64,000 nt of DNA from Kangiella spongicola (GCF_003194565.2 NZ_QICH01000001.1:186001-250000); one strand, 5' to 3'; positions 38,554-48,139 are shown, numbered from the stretch's first letter. Notes: generated by a model not told the origin, from the sequence alone. Program-made: numbers and translations.

Positions 38554-38592
38554 TAGGAGTTTCGCGACAGAAGAAACTCCTATTATTTTATC
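38554..38592. terminator. Convergent terminator between lpxH and pepE
   Basis: A 10-bp perfect stem (TAGGAGTTTC with GAAACTCCTA) with a nine-base loop is followed by TTATTTTA on the plus strand. It lies between convergent genes. Confidence 0.75.
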
Positions 38593-38603
38593 TAGCTATC
38601 CTC

Positions 38604-39317
38604 TTACAGCAGCCAGCTAAGATCCGTGTTGCACTGTAGTGGACGAGTCTTTTCGCCATCGCGGAACACAAGTCCTGGTTTATTGCCCACTAAAGTCAGC
38701 TTATTGTCCTTTAGTTGTAGCGCGGTTCCTTCACGGGTTCCGACCACATAACGGTGCGGATTAGCCTTTACATACTCGAAAATTCGCTCGGCGCGTGTTT
38801 CGCCGTTATGGTTTGGTGGCTGGTAGTCGGTGTAATGAGGGTTAATCTGGAAGTTCACCAAAGCCAATGCATTAAAGCTTCGTGGCTCTACAATCGGCAT
38901 ATCGTTAGTGGTGCAAATCGTTAAGCCGGCAACATTCGAGCCTGCGCTCCAGCCCATGTAGGGCATACCTTGGTTTACGCGCTTGCGAATGGCGTCAATC
39001 AACTCATTGTCATACAGCTCTTTCAACAGATGGAAAGTATTACCACCACCAATCGCTATAGCCTCGGCTTCTTCGACAGCCTTAACCGGATCGTCGAAGC
39101 GGTGAATCGAAGTGACTTTTTTACCAATAGTCTGGAACGGCTGATTCACTTTGTCTTCATACTTATCGTAGCCCATGGCAAATCCCGCGTAAGGGATAAA
39201 CAGGACATTTTTGATGCTCTTATCTAAGAAGCCATCGATTAAAGGTAACGCATGCTCCAAATAATCCGTTTGGCCTTCGCGAGAAGAGCTCAGTAACAAC
39301 AATTTTTTATCCGACAT
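38604..39317 (-). CDS. pepE: Alpha-aspartyl dipeptidase, peptidase E
   Basis: This 237-residue S51-family serine peptidase has the nucleophile elbow GWSAGSNVAG and the preceding AIAIGGGNTFHLLKEL. It cleaves dipeptides with N-terminal aspartate in the cytoplasm. The length equals the E. coli enzyme. It is 10 bp downstream of miaE on the same strand, so the two likely share a transcript. Confidence 0.92.
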   Translation of the reverse strand: MSDKKLLLLSSSREGQTDYLEHALPLIDGFLDKSIKNVLFIPYAGFAMGYDKYEDKVNQPFQTIGKKVTSIHRFDDPVKAVEEAEAIAIGGGNTFHLLKELYDNELIDAIRKRVNQGMPYMGWSAGSNVAGLTICTTNDMPIVEPRSFNALALVNFQINPHYTDYQPPNHNGETRAERIFEYVKANPHRYVVGTREGTALQLKDNKLTLVGNKPGLVFRDGEKTRPLQCNTDLSWLL

Positions 39318-39327
39318 AACAAACCTT

Positions 39328-39993
39328 TTAATTTAAAGAATTATTCGACTGAGGAACGCCTGAGTGAAAGCGGAACAAAGGGTCCGGAGTTTCGATCAGC
39401 TCTTTTTCTTTCTGCAAAAAGAAATCCAAGCGTTCATCAATCGGATGTTTAGAATACTGCTTGGCTAAATCAATATAGTCCATAAAATGACGTGACTCAG
39501 ACTTCAGCAAGAATCGGTAATATTTGGCTAACTCAGGGTGCGAGTCTTTTAGGTATGGCACTAACGCATGAAACCGTTCGCAAGAACGAGCTTCGATAAT
39601 ACCACCGATAATTAAGCTATCGATTAAGCGCTGTGGATCGTCCTTCGAGGCGAACTGATGCAAACCAGCAGCATAGCGCGACGGCTTAATTCCACGATAT
39701 TTAATGCCCTGTTGCTCAATAAATTCAAGCACTTGCTCAAAATGCAGCACTTCTTCGCGGATCAACTGCGACAGTTTTTTCAGTAGCTCAATGCGCTCTG
39801 GATAACTAAACATTAGCTTCACCGCCGTGGCAGCCGCTTTTTTCTCACAGTGCGCATGATCGATAAGCAGCGTTTCTAATTCCGTGACCGCATACTCCAA
39901 CCATGCTGTTGGTGTTTCACAATAAAGAAATTGCTGGATTGGAGTAATATCAACGCTTTTCTCAGCGCGCTTTTCTGCCAAGTTGTGTGCCAT
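39328..39993 (-). CDS. miaE: tRNA 2-methylthio-N6-isopentenyladenosine hydroxylase MiaE
   Basis: This protein has 221 residues from the ATG at 39993; a TTG at 40005 gives 225. It is a ferritin-like di-iron monooxygenase with Glu/His ligand motifs EEVLHFEQVLEFIE and EARSCERFHAL, and a SESRHFMDYI helix. It hydroxylates the modified A37 of tRNAs reading UNN codons. It requires oxygen and precedes pepE. Confidence 0.9.
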   Translation of the reverse strand: MAHNLAEKRAEKSVDITPIQQFLYCETPTAWLEYAVTELETLLIDHAHCEKKAAATAVKLMFSYPERIELLKKLSQLIREEVLHFEQVLEFIEQQGIKYRGIKPSRYAAGLHQFASKDDPQRLIDSLIIGGIIEARSCERFHALVPYLKDSHPELAKYYRFLLKSESRHFMDYIDLAKQYSKHPIDERLDFFLQKEKELIETPDPLFRFHSGVPQSNNSLN

Positions 39994-40063
39994 CGAGTTT
40001 GCCAAACAGGTATTAATTTAAGGTCGCACATTATAACGGCTAAGCTCAGCCTTGTCAGTTGGC

Positions 40064-42028
40064 TTACACTTTCGACACTTGCTGTTTAAAGCGTTTGAGC
40101 AAGTCAGCGCTAACTTCTTGTTGCTGATAGCGAATTTCAATATAGGTCTTCAGCGCTGGAGCAGCTCGCGAGTAAACCTTTTGTGAGCTCTCGCGTGTCA
40201 GCTTCAGAACATCTTTGGGGCCCATATTTCTGTCGCACGGAATATCGAGCTTCTGTAACTTCTTAAGTAAGCGCAAGTAGTGCTTTGTCACCGGCTCCAG
40301 CTTTTGCGCGCCTCTAAGCACCAGATAGCCAAATATAAAGCCTGCCAAAATAATGGTTGCCAATAAACCATAGCCTAAATAACGGTACTGATGACGCTTG
40401 ATCCCCAGTTTTCGTAACCAACTAAACTGCATGTCACGGCTATACCCCATAACCGTTTCGCTCCAGAAAGTCTGAATCGCATCCCAGCGCAAGGCTAAGT
40501 TTTGCAATAAGCCTTCTGGTGCATCGAAGCCCATATCGCTACCAAACTCTTCAAACCAACCGTCCCTTGAGCTCGCTGACCCTCGTAAGTCCTCTTCGAC
40601 TCTTGATGGGTGGATAGCCGCTGTCGGATCGATGCGACGCCAGCCCTCGCCTTCTAACCATACTTCGGTCCAAGCGTGTGCATCCGACTGGCGCACAATG
40701 TAGTAATCACCATAGGGGTTATATTCAGCGCCTTGATAGCCCGCGACGACCCTAGCTGGAATGCCCGCTGAGCGCATGATATAGACAAAGGCGCCGGCAT
40801 AATGCTCACAGAAGCCTTCTTGGGTGTCGAACCAAAAACCGTCGATAGTATCAACTTCGATCACTCTCGGCGTTAATGTATAACGGTATTGGTTTTGGTG
40901 AATATAGGACAAAATCCAGCGAATAAAAGCTTCGTCACTCGAATGTTTCTGGCGCTGCTCGGCAGCCCACTCTCGAGTCTGGGTATTACTATTTCGAGGT
41001 AGCTGCAATGCGCGTTCAAGCTGGTTTTCGCTTAAAGACTGGCCACTGAAGTCGATATCATAAGCTTGTGCTGAATAAATAAAGCGCTGCGTGATTTGGC
41101 GACGCCTTAACCACGTGTGGTCGCTAAAGAGATAGGCTCCTTTGGGTGCTTCGGCGAGTTCTTCCAAGCCAAAAATCCAGTTACGATTGTTCGGCTCCAT
41201 CTGCACTTTATATTGGTAGGTTGGCGTCATCGGCAGTTCGAGCTCTCCCCTAACGGGCGAATGGCGTTCCTTAAACCAAGTAAAGCCATCAAATCTTGAT
41301 AAGACTAATCCACGCCAATACATCTCAGAGCGTGGCGGTACCTTGCCCTCGAAATCGACTCGAAACGCAATATCATCAAAAGTGTGCAGAGCACCGATAC
41401 TACCTGGGCTCATGGTGTCATCAATACCGCTACCCGCCTGACTATCCGACGGCATCGACCATAACGGCGACGCACTTCTGGGGAAGAACAAAAACAGCAA
41501 TATCATGATAGGGATGGCTTGAAGCAGAGTAACGCCGGAAATCTTGCCAAGGCCAGAGAGCCCTTGAAAACCACGCGGGCTGTTTAATGCGACCAGTCCA
41601 ACGAGAATAGAAAGCACGCCTATCAATAGGTAAAGCCCCATCCATATCGCTTCGCTATAAAAAAACGCTGTGACTAATATAAAGAACGAAATAAACAAAA
41701 TTAAGGCTGCATCACGATAGCTTCGCGCCTCTAGCAACTTGAAAGCATACATTAAGCTAATTAAGCCTATCCCGGCATCCCGCCCGTTAAGTGTTTTAAA
41801 CTGTAGGAATACACCGCCAACGCACAGCAACACAACGATTAACAACACCCAGCGAGGTGGCGTCGCATCACGGCGATACATGGCGTATTTAGCTAATAAC
41901 AAGACTATGGTTAAGGCACTAATCCAGACGGGTATATAGAACCACAAAGGCAACAGCACCAAGGCCTGGATAGCGATAAGCAAAGGGATAATACCTTGGC
42001 GACTAATGGGTAACTGTTTTACGTTCAT
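40064..42028 (-). CDS. tgpA: TgpA-type membrane transglutaminase (DUF3488)
   Basis: This 654-residue protein has about seven membrane helices in residues 1-180, a periplasmic transglutaminase-like domain with EGFCEHYAGAFVYIMRSAGI (catalytic Cys), DAHAWTEVWLEG (His) and WRRIDPTAA (Asp), another helix near 550 and a cytoplasmic tail. It is the third gene of a MoxR-DUF58-TgpA set, the arrangement seen for Pseudomonas TgpA. The periplasmic substrate is not known. Confidence 0.9.
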   Translation of the reverse strand: MNVKQLPISRQGIIPLLIAIQALVLLPLWFYIPVWISALTIVLLLAKYAMYRRDATPPRWVLLIVVLLCVGGVFLQFKTLNGRDAGIGLISLMYAFKLLEARSYRDAALILFISFFILVTAFFYSEAIWMGLYLLIGVLSILVGLVALNSPRGFQGLSGLGKISGVTLLQAIPIMILLFLFFPRSASPLWSMPSDSQAGSGIDDTMSPGSIGALHTFDDIAFRVDFEGKVPPRSEMYWRGLVLSRFDGFTWFKERHSPVRGELELPMTPTYQYKVQMEPNNRNWIFGLEELAEAPKGAYLFSDHTWLRRRQITQRFIYSAQAYDIDFSGQSLSENQLERALQLPRNSNTQTREWAAEQRQKHSSDEAFIRWILSYIHQNQYRYTLTPRVIEVDTIDGFWFDTQEGFCEHYAGAFVYIMRSAGIPARVVAGYQGAEYNPYGDYYIVRQSDAHAWTEVWLEGEGWRRIDPTAAIHPSRVEEDLRGSASSRDGWFEEFGSDMGFDAPEGLLQNLALRWDAIQTFWSETVMGYSRDMQFSWLRKLGIKRHQYRYLGYGLLATIILAGFIFGYLVLRGAQKLEPVTKHYLRLLKKLQKLDIPCDRNMGPKDVLKLTRESSQKVYSRAAPALKTYIEIRYQQQEVSADLLKRFKQQVSKV

Positions 42029-42049
42029 AAACTTCTAAGTCCCGCTCCG

Positions 42050-42991
42050 CTAAAGTAAAGCCAATGATTTTAGGCATTTGTGCAAATGTTCAGGCCCTTG
42101 CCCCATGGCAATCGACTCCTGAGGAAGCTTTAGACCGTAAACTTGCTGACTTTTTTCAGCGGCCAAAACCGCATCGGTTAAATACGAGATTGCGAGCTCC
42201 TTTTCATAATGAGCCACGCTATCCCAACTTAAGGTTTGCTGCTCGCCCACATAATCTTCGAATTCCTTGCTTAACAAGCCACGCTCACGCGCATAAGCCT
42301 TCCACATTACCTGCTTAATCGGGTCTCCGGCTTGATAGTCGCGCAAATTATGAAGATCCTCGGCGCCTTTTTCACGCGCTTGTCCTTCGTCGATACCCGT
42401 GTTGGTTGTGATCAAAGGCTCGGGGCATGGAATTGGTTTTGGGTAGACCAGAATTTGATAAGGCGATCGTACCCAGGACCAAGCTTCAAAAATCCCAAAA
42501 GGAAAAATTGTCGAACAGACCACTCTCGGAACCGGCATGAAACCACGGCGATGTGTCTCTAGGCTAATTGTCGCGAGCGATTTAGACTCCGCCTCAACAT
42601 CGACATAACTAACACTTTTCTTGGTCAAACCGACGCCAATACCAAAACGCTGACTCTGGGTGTTATTCACTAACTGCACATTCAGCGTCGCATCCTCGGT
42701 AGCGAACACCGAACCCGATTTATGACAACGAACTTCTAGGCCTTTTAAATTACGGAAAGTATAAAATACGGAGAGCAGCCCCACCGCCAGCAAGATAAAG
42801 CCCGCCATGAAGCCCATGTTGTTTTGGTAGTTTGTCGAGGCCACTAATATCAACACCAATATCCCCAGCATCAACCAGCCATAACGGGTAGGTAAGATAT
42901 AAATGTTCTTCTGCTTCAATAACGTCGCCACCTGTAAAGGTAACCGTTTATCGACCCAACTGAAAAATGTTTTCTTTGCCGATTTAATCAT
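42050..42991 (-). CDS. DUF58 protein, first copy
   Basis: This 313-residue protein has two N-terminal membrane helices (about 35-75) and a VWA-like DUF58 domain with the signature EDLHNLRDYQAGDPIKQVMW and KEFEDY. Members are typically encoded with a MoxR ATPase and are thought to be partners in a chaperone or assembly process. The start shares 1 bp with the MoxR stop, and tgpA follows after 21 bp. Confidence 0.88.
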   Translation of the reverse strand: MIKSAKKTFFSWVDKRLPLQVATLLKQKNIYILPTRYGWLMLGILVLILVASTNYQNNMGFMAGFILLAVGLLSVFYTFRNLKGLEVRCHKSGSVFATEDATLNVQLVNNTQSQRFGIGVGLTKKSVSYVDVEAESKSLATISLETHRRGFMPVPRVVCSTIFPFGIFEAWSWVRSPYQILVYPKPIPCPEPLITTNTGIDEGQAREKGAEDLHNLRDYQAGDPIKQVMWKAYARERGLLSKEFEDYVGEQQTLSWDSVAHYEKELAISYLTDAVLAAEKSQQVYGLKLPQESIAMGQGPEHLHKCLKSLALL

Positions 42992-43908
42992 TAGGCAGGC
43001 ACAGGCACATCGTTAATTAATTCTTCAATCAACTCGATCGTCGAGGTCGATGAAGTTTTAATTGATTGCAAACGGTGGCGCGCAGAAGCGACAAAAACCT
43101 GCTGTATATCTTCTGGCAGAACATAATCACGCCCATCAACAAAAGCCCAAGCTTTAGCTGCACTAACGATAGCCAAACCGGCGCGTGGCGACAGACCATG
43201 AGCAAAGTCAGGGCTTTGTCGCGTGGCCTGAATCAGATCCATCACATACTGTAATAAATGATCAGTAACCGTTAGTCCCGCTACGGTTTCCTGTAGCTGC
43301 TTTAACGTTTCAAGATCAAGCAAAGATTGTAACGAAGGCATCTTGGTTCGCCCCGACTCCCCTTTCAGCAAAACTTTCTCCAAAGCAGCGTCTGGGTAAC
43401 CCAAACTGATTTTAAAGAGGAAACGGTCGAGTTGTGACTCTGGCAAAGGATAAGTACCAATTTGGTGCGTAGGGTTTTGCGTGGCGATAACAAAAAATGG
43501 CGAAGGTAATTCATAGGTACTACCTTCGACTGTGACCTGCTGCTCTTCCATAGCTTCGAGCAAAGCGCTTTGCGCTTTTGGCGTGGCGCGGTTAATTTCA
43601 TCAGCCAAAACCAGTTGTGCAAAAACTGGGCCCGGGTGAAATTCGAAGGCAGACTTTTCGCGATCGAAAATATTAGCGCCAACAATATCCGCCGGCAGAA
43701 TATCACTCGTAAACTGAATTCGTTGAAAGTCTAAACCAAACACTTTGGCCATCGCTTGCCCTAGCGTGGTTTTTCCCATTCCAGGTAGATCTTCTATTAA
43801 CAAATGACCTTTGGCTAATAAACAAACAACTGCTAACTTTACTTGGTGAGGCTTTCCTAACAATACTTTATTAAGTTGCTCTAAAACCGGCAAAATCGAT
43901 GAATTCAT
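42991..43908 (-). CDS. MoxR-family AAA+ ATPase, first copy
   Basis: This 305-residue AAA+ protein has Walker A DLPGMGKTTLGQAMAKVFG, Walker B VLADEINRATPKAQSALLEA and sensor ATQNPTHQIGTYPLPESQLD. It belongs to the MoxR proper branch linked with DUF58 and TgpA. A second MoxR module lies at 58772. The two ATPases share these motifs but differ in the downstream partners. Confidence 0.93.
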   Translation of the reverse strand: MNSSILPVLEQLNKVLLGKPHQVKLAVVCLLAKGHLLIEDLPGMGKTTLGQAMAKVFGLDFQRIQFTSDILPADIVGANIFDREKSAFEFHPGPVFAQLVLADEINRATPKAQSALLEAMEEQQVTVEGSTYELPSPFFVIATQNPTHQIGTYPLPESQLDRFLFKISLGYPDAALEKVLLKGESGRTKMPSLQSLLDLETLKQLQETVAGLTVTDHLLQYVMDLIQATRQSPDFAHGLSPRAGLAIVSAAKAWAFVDGRDYVLPEDIQQVFVASARHRLQSIKTSSTSTIELIEELINDVPVPA

Positions 43909-44046
43909 GTGATTCCTTATTTATACAAGGTTTTGTGAGAAAGTTCTCATAAATGTGTGACTATAAATTTTTAGTTCAGTCTTAATTCAGTTTACTTGAA
44001 CAATAATACAGTTGCATTATTTAACAAGAATTATGAGGAGACGACA

Positions 44047-44583
44047 ATGTCACTTAAAAAAGTATTTATAGCAACAAGTATCGCCCTTTCTTCTAGTCTA
44101 GCAATGGCGAATGGCGTTAGCTACGATTACCTTCAAGGTGGTATTCAAGATTATGACGACCAGTTTGACGGTGTTGAGTTTGAAGGCTCTATGTCTTTTA
44201 ACCAAAACTGGTATGGTAAAGCTGAAATCATGAAAGCAGAAACTAACGTTGGTAATACAGACGTTGATCGTATTCGCTTAAACGTTGGTTTCCACACACC
44301 TATCAACAACTCTGTTGACTTCGTAGCTGAAGCTGGTTATGAAGATTATGAAGTTGGTGGGTTCGATGATTCAGGCTTCAACGCGCTAGCGGGTTTCCGC
44401 GGCATGGCGAGCCAGAACTTCGAGCTAGGTGGTTATGCTCAGTACTCAGACGTTCTTGAGTCAACTGACCTAACTCTTGAAGGCCGTTACCACTTCGATC
44501 GCAACATGTCTGTTGGTGTTGAAATCGGTAACGATGACGAGTTAGATAACCATTACGGTGTTAACTTCCGTTACAGCTTCTAA
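44047..44583 (+). CDS. Outer-membrane beta-barrel protein, paralogue 1
   Basis: This protein has 178 residues from the ATG at 44047, supported by GAGGAG 6 nt upstream; a frame from 43996 is longer but lacks a leader. A signal peptide ending AMA is followed by about eight amphipathic strands and a terminal YSF, an OmpA-like small barrel. It resembles the gene at 44772 (shared openings YDY, GFHxP blocks, GRY and FRY endings). Function unknown. A terminator follows it, so the two are separate units. Confidence 0.78.
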   Translation: MSLKKVFIATSIALSSSLAMANGVSYDYLQGGIQDYDDQFDGVEFEGSMSFNQNWYGKAEIMKAETNVGNTDVDRIRLNVGFHTPINNSVDFVAEAGYEDYEVGGFDDSGFNALAGFRGMASQNFELGGYAQYSDVLESTDLTLEGRYHFDRNMSVGVEIGNDDELDNHYGVNFRYSF

Positions 44584-44627
44584 GTTTACTTAGAAAGCCA
44601 ACAAGAGTACTCAATAAAAGTACTAAG

Positions 44628-44654
44628 AAAGGTCGCTTCTCGCGGCCTTTTTTA
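44628..44654 (+). terminator. Rho-independent terminator
   Basis: A 9-bp stem (AAAGGTCGC with GCGGCCTTT, one wobble pair) with a five-base loop is followed by a T-run. It ends the first barrel gene. Confidence 0.85.
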
Positions 44655-44771
44655 TATCGAGCGTGTGGAGCTTACTTTTTTACCGAGGCTTTGTTAAAGC
44701 CTTAGTTTCTCAAGGGAAAGCTTTATAGTACACTAGCACAAATTTTAGGCATCAATCTAAGACAGACAACA

Positions 44772-45404
44772 ATGAAAAAAACACTTATTTCTACAGCTGT
44801 GGCGCTAATGGCAATCACCACCACTTCAGCCCAAGCCAACGATAAAATTCGTTATGACTACGTAGACTTTGGCTATATTCACAGCGAAGGTGAACTGACT
44901 AGCGACAAAACTGGCTACAAGTTCAATATTTCGCAAGCCTTTGACGAAACTTGGTATGTCGCAGCGTCTTTACAGTCGCAATCTGCCGATGTCTGGGCTG
45001 CTGGCAATAAAGGCAATGTAACCGCTAAAGAATATTCGATGGCCCTTGGCTTTCACGTACCAACAACACGTACCGACGATTTCTTTATGGAAGCGGGTTA
45101 CGTAAAGTTTGATGGTGACGGCATTATTGATCAATCGACTTACGGCAATGACGAAGACGGCTTTTTAGTCAATCTAGGTTTCCGTGGGCGTTTATCCACC
45201 AACTGGGAATACAAACTTTTCGCCGGTTACAAAGATTTCGACTATTCAGAGTATGTTGATGAAGCGAATCATGAAGATTCAGATTCAACAACTTACGGCA
45301 TAGAAGGACGTTATTACTTGTCAAAAAACTGGTCGTTTGGGGTCAAAGCATCGCAAGAAATCACTGGCTTAACCTCAGGCTTCGATTTCCGCTACAACCT
45401 GTAA
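44772..45404 (+). CDS. Outer-membrane beta-barrel protein, paralogue 2
   Basis: This 210-residue protein has a signal peptide (about 1-22, ending AQA) and alternating strand pattern, ending FRYNL. It is a diverged neighbour of the gene at 44047 with the same layout and a slightly longer barrel. Such tandem small barrels may be surface proteins or porin-like; no specific function can be read. Confidence 0.75.
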   Translation: MKKTLISTAVALMAITTTSAQANDKIRYDYVDFGYIHSEGELTSDKTGYKFNISQAFDETWYVAASLQSQSADVWAAGNKGNVTAKEYSMALGFHVPTTRTDDFFMEAGYVKFDGDGIIDQSTYGNDEDGFLVNLGFRGRLSTNWEYKLFAGYKDFDYSEYVDEANHEDSDSTTYGIEGRYYLSKNWSFGVKASQEITGLTSGFDFRYNL

Positions 45405-45522
45405 GGCAGCAATAAATCAAAGGGTTACATAGTTAGTTATGACTAACTTCGGTTTTTGAGTCGGCTTGTAAATAAAGCTGACGCTAAAGTTGCCCCTTTT
45501 GCAAACTTGTTCACACAATATC

Positions 45523-45559
45523 AAGGTTCTGTGAGACTTATGCCACAGAACCTTTTTTT
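45523..45559 (+). terminator. Strong rho-independent terminator
   Basis: An 11-bp perfect stem (AAGGTTCTGTG with CACAGAACCTT), a ten-base loop and a run of T form a textbook terminator about 120 bp past the second barrel gene. Confidence 0.88.
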
Positions 45560-45626
45560 GTAACTGTTAAAATTTCAGACAGTCATAAATAACACGTTCC
45601 AGTTGCAAAAGGTTGAGGTATAAATC

Positions 45627-45785
45627 ATGAAATATGTGCTTGCTGTCATTCTTGCTGTGGTAGGCATTAAGTTTTTGTTAAACGAGCCAATGATATGGGA
45701 AGTTGCCCAGCAAAATAAAGAATTATTAGGTGCTGTCGTTTTAACAATTTTAGCGAAGCCTCTACTAAAAAGAATTTTTGAGTAA
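45627..45785 (+). CDS. 52-residue membrane peptide
   Basis: A short frame too small for usual ORF cut-offs, with a well placed GAGGT 7 nt before ATG. The peptide has two hydrophobic stretches (residues 3-18 and 33-46) separated by a polar hinge, and ends in a basic LLKRIFE tail. It sits exactly between a strong upstream terminator and its own downstream terminator, so it is a monocistronic gene. No family recognised; it could be a small stress protein or a toxin-like membrane peptide. Confidence 0.65.
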   Translation: MKYVLAVILAVVGIKFLLNEPMIWEVAQQNKELLGAVVLTILAKPLLKRIFE

Positions 45786-45809
45786 TTCAGTTCTCCCTAT
45801 AGAACTTTG

Positions 45810-45836
45810 AAGGTGGCTTTGCCACCTTTATTTTTG
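45810..45836 (+). terminator. Terminator of the 52-residue peptide gene
   Basis: An 8-bp perfect stem (AAGGTGGC with GCCACCTT) with a TTT loop is followed by TATTTTTG. Confidence 0.85.
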
Positions 45837-45868
45837 CCCGTCATTTACATCTGATAATTGGCGGTCAT

Positions 45869-45906
45869 AAAAAAGCCCTGAAACCATACAGTTCCAGGGC
45901 TTTTTT
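45869..45906. terminator. Bidirectional terminator downstream of fadJ
   Basis: A 12-bp perfect stem (AAAAAAGCCCTG with CAGGGCTTTTTT) has a 14-base loop. The minus-strand T-run makes it the terminator of fadIJ. Confidence 0.88.
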
Positions 45907-45988
45907 GTTGCTTTAAGTTACCAATAAAGCGACTAGAGAGAACTTTCTAATGGTAAATCTCTAGTAGAAAGTCTCTAATGAAGAGCTT

Positions 45989-48139
45989 CTAATGAAAAGT
46001 CTCAGAGTTATCCTTCATCTTCACTAGAATCTCAGCTGGCGCAAAGCGATCACCATGTAACTTCTGGTAATACTCTAAACGCTCGACCACTTTATCGATA
46101 CCGAGTTTATCCATATAGCGGAATGGGCCACCATGGAATGGTGGGAAGCCAATACCGAAAATAGCACCAATATCTCCATCACGCGCGCTACGAATAATGC
46201 CATCGTCTAAACAACGCGCCGCTTCGTTAGCCATGATTAATAAGCCACGCTCGGCAATTTCGTTAGCATCGATATGCTTGTCAGGGCTGACGCCAAGCAC
46301 TGAATACACGCTTTCGTCGACTTCTTTGCCCTTAGACTTACCATCGTACTTATAGAAACCACGCTTATTCTTCTTACCCTTGCGGTTATCAGCTATCAGC
46401 TTCTCGAAGGCTTTTGGCGTCGACATACGCTCGCCAAAGGCATCTTCCAGAATTGGCGCCACTTTCGTCGCAACGTCGATACCCACCTGATCAAGTAAGC
46501 TAATTGGGCCAACAGGGAAGCCCGCTTTAACCATCGCTTTATCCAACTTCTCGATAGCCACGCCTTCGCTAAGCAAAATACCCGCTTCGTTAATGTAAGG
46601 CGCTAAAATACGGTTTACGTAGAAACCAGCACCATCATTAACCACGATAGGTGTTTTGCCCTGCTTCTTCGCCAGCTCAACACAAGTCGCCGTTACCCAG
46701 TCTTCGGTTTTTTCAGTCGTGATAATTTCGACCAATGGCATCTTCTCCACAGGCGAGAAGTAGTGCAAACCAATCACTTTCTCCGGCTGAGCAGCGCCTT
46801 CTGCAATCTTGGTAATTGGAATAGACGAAGTATTAGTGGCAAAGATAGTGTCTTTAGAACAGTGCTCTTCCACATCTTTAACCATCTGATGCTTAAGCTC
46901 TAAATCTTCAAACACCGCTTCAATAATAATGTCCGCGTCTTTGAAGCCCGAATAATCCGTGCTTCCCGTTAAGTGTGACATGGTATGACGTGCTTCTGAA
47001 GGACTGATAATACGCCTCTTCATCTTCTTAGAAATGATATTCCAAGAGTAATTCAAAGCACCGTTCACGCCCTCTGGCTTAACGTCTTTAATTCGTACTT
47101 GTTTCTTAGCCTTATCAACAGACACATAAGCAATGCCAGAGCCCATCAGGCCGCCACCAAGCACGCCCACTTTACGAATGTCAGCCGGCTCTGCGTCAGA
47201 ATCCACGCCGTTGTCTTTCTTCAGCTCAGTGGTCGCGAAGAACACGCTGATTAACGCTTTAGCTTCATCAGACACCACCAACTGGCCGAAGTTACGCGCT
47301 TCAATCGCTAAGCCCGCTTCCATGCCTTGCGACATGCCTTTCTCGACACACTCGATAATTTTGTTTGGCGCCGGATAGTTACCTTTGGTTTTCTTAGCCA
47401 CGGTTTTACGCGCCTGATCAAAGATAATATTGCGTCCAATTGGATTCGACTCTAAAACCAGCTTCTGGAAGCCTTTTGCACTGAAGTAACTACTGATTGG
47501 CGTTTTCTTCTCGACGCCTTTGCGTAATTCCTGAATTCGCTTTAAAGCGGCTTTCATCAAGTTAGCCTGTGGCACCACTTCGTCGACCAGTCCAAGCTTC
47601 TTAGCCTGTTTCGGGAATAATTGCTTACCCGTTAGCATCATGTCCAACGAAGGCGCGATACCGATTAAACGTGGTAAACGTTGAGTTCCACCACCGCCAG
47701 GCAAGACGCCAAGCTGTACTTCTGGTAAGCCAAGTTTGGTTTTAGGGCTATCTGAAATCACACGTCCGCTACAAGCGAGTGCTAACTCCAAACCACCGCC
47801 CAAGCAAGCGCCATGAATCGCTGCAACCACTGGCTTATTCAGCTTTTCTAAAGCATTGAAGAATTTGTGGCCAGTTAAAGAAAGTTGCTCAGCGTCTTCC
47901 GCCGTATCAACCTTGCCAAACATGGTAATGTCGGCGCCAGCAATAAAGCTGCCTTCTTTGCCACTTTTGATGATTAAGCCCTTGATAGAGCTATCATTTT
48001 TAATTTGTTCGACCACAGGCTCAAGCTCTGCGATGAACTCCATCTTGAGAACGTTCTGCGACTCATTCGGCAAATCGATTGAGATGACGGCAATACCATC
48101 GTCCTGCTGCTCAAATGTAAAGAATGTATTATCCGACAT
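45989..48139 (-). CDS. fadJ: Fatty-acid oxidation complex alpha subunit, FadJ type
   Basis: This 716-residue fusion has an N-terminal enoyl-CoA hydratase/isomerase domain (about 1-190, with GSFIAGADITMF and AAIHGACLGGGLELALAC) and a C-terminal 3-hydroxyacyl-CoA dehydrogenase (NAD-binding GVLGGGLMGSGIAYV; catalytic region LHYFSPVEKMPLVEII). It carries out two central steps of beta-oxidation. Pairing with a FadI-type thiolase, not FadA, supports FadJ. The start overlaps the fadI stop as TAATG. Confidence 0.92.
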   Translation of the reverse strand: MSDNTFFTFEQQDDGIAVISIDLPNESQNVLKMEFIAELEPVVEQIKNDSSIKGLIIKSGKEGSFIAGADITMFGKVDTAEDAEQLSLTGHKFFNALEKLNKPVVAAIHGACLGGGLELALACSGRVISDSPKTKLGLPEVQLGVLPGGGGTQRLPRLIGIAPSLDMMLTGKQLFPKQAKKLGLVDEVVPQANLMKAALKRIQELRKGVEKKTPISSYFSAKGFQKLVLESNPIGRNIIFDQARKTVAKKTKGNYPAPNKIIECVEKGMSQGMEAGLAIEARNFGQLVVSDEAKALISVFFATTELKKDNGVDSDAEPADIRKVGVLGGGLMGSGIAYVSVDKAKKQVRIKDVKPEGVNGALNYSWNIISKKMKRRIISPSEARHTMSHLTGSTDYSGFKDADIIIEAVFEDLELKHQMVKDVEEHCSKDTIFATNTSSIPITKIAEGAAQPEKVIGLHYFSPVEKMPLVEIITTEKTEDWVTATCVELAKKQGKTPIVVNDGAGFYVNRILAPYINEAGILLSEGVAIEKLDKAMVKAGFPVGPISLLDQVGIDVATKVAPILEDAFGERMSTPKAFEKLIADNRKGKKNKRGFYKYDGKSKGKEVDESVYSVLGVSPDKHIDANEIAERGLLIMANEAARCLDDGIIRSARDGDIGAIFGIGFPPFHGGPFRYMDKLGIDKVVERLEYYQKLHGDRFAPAEILVKMKDNSETFH

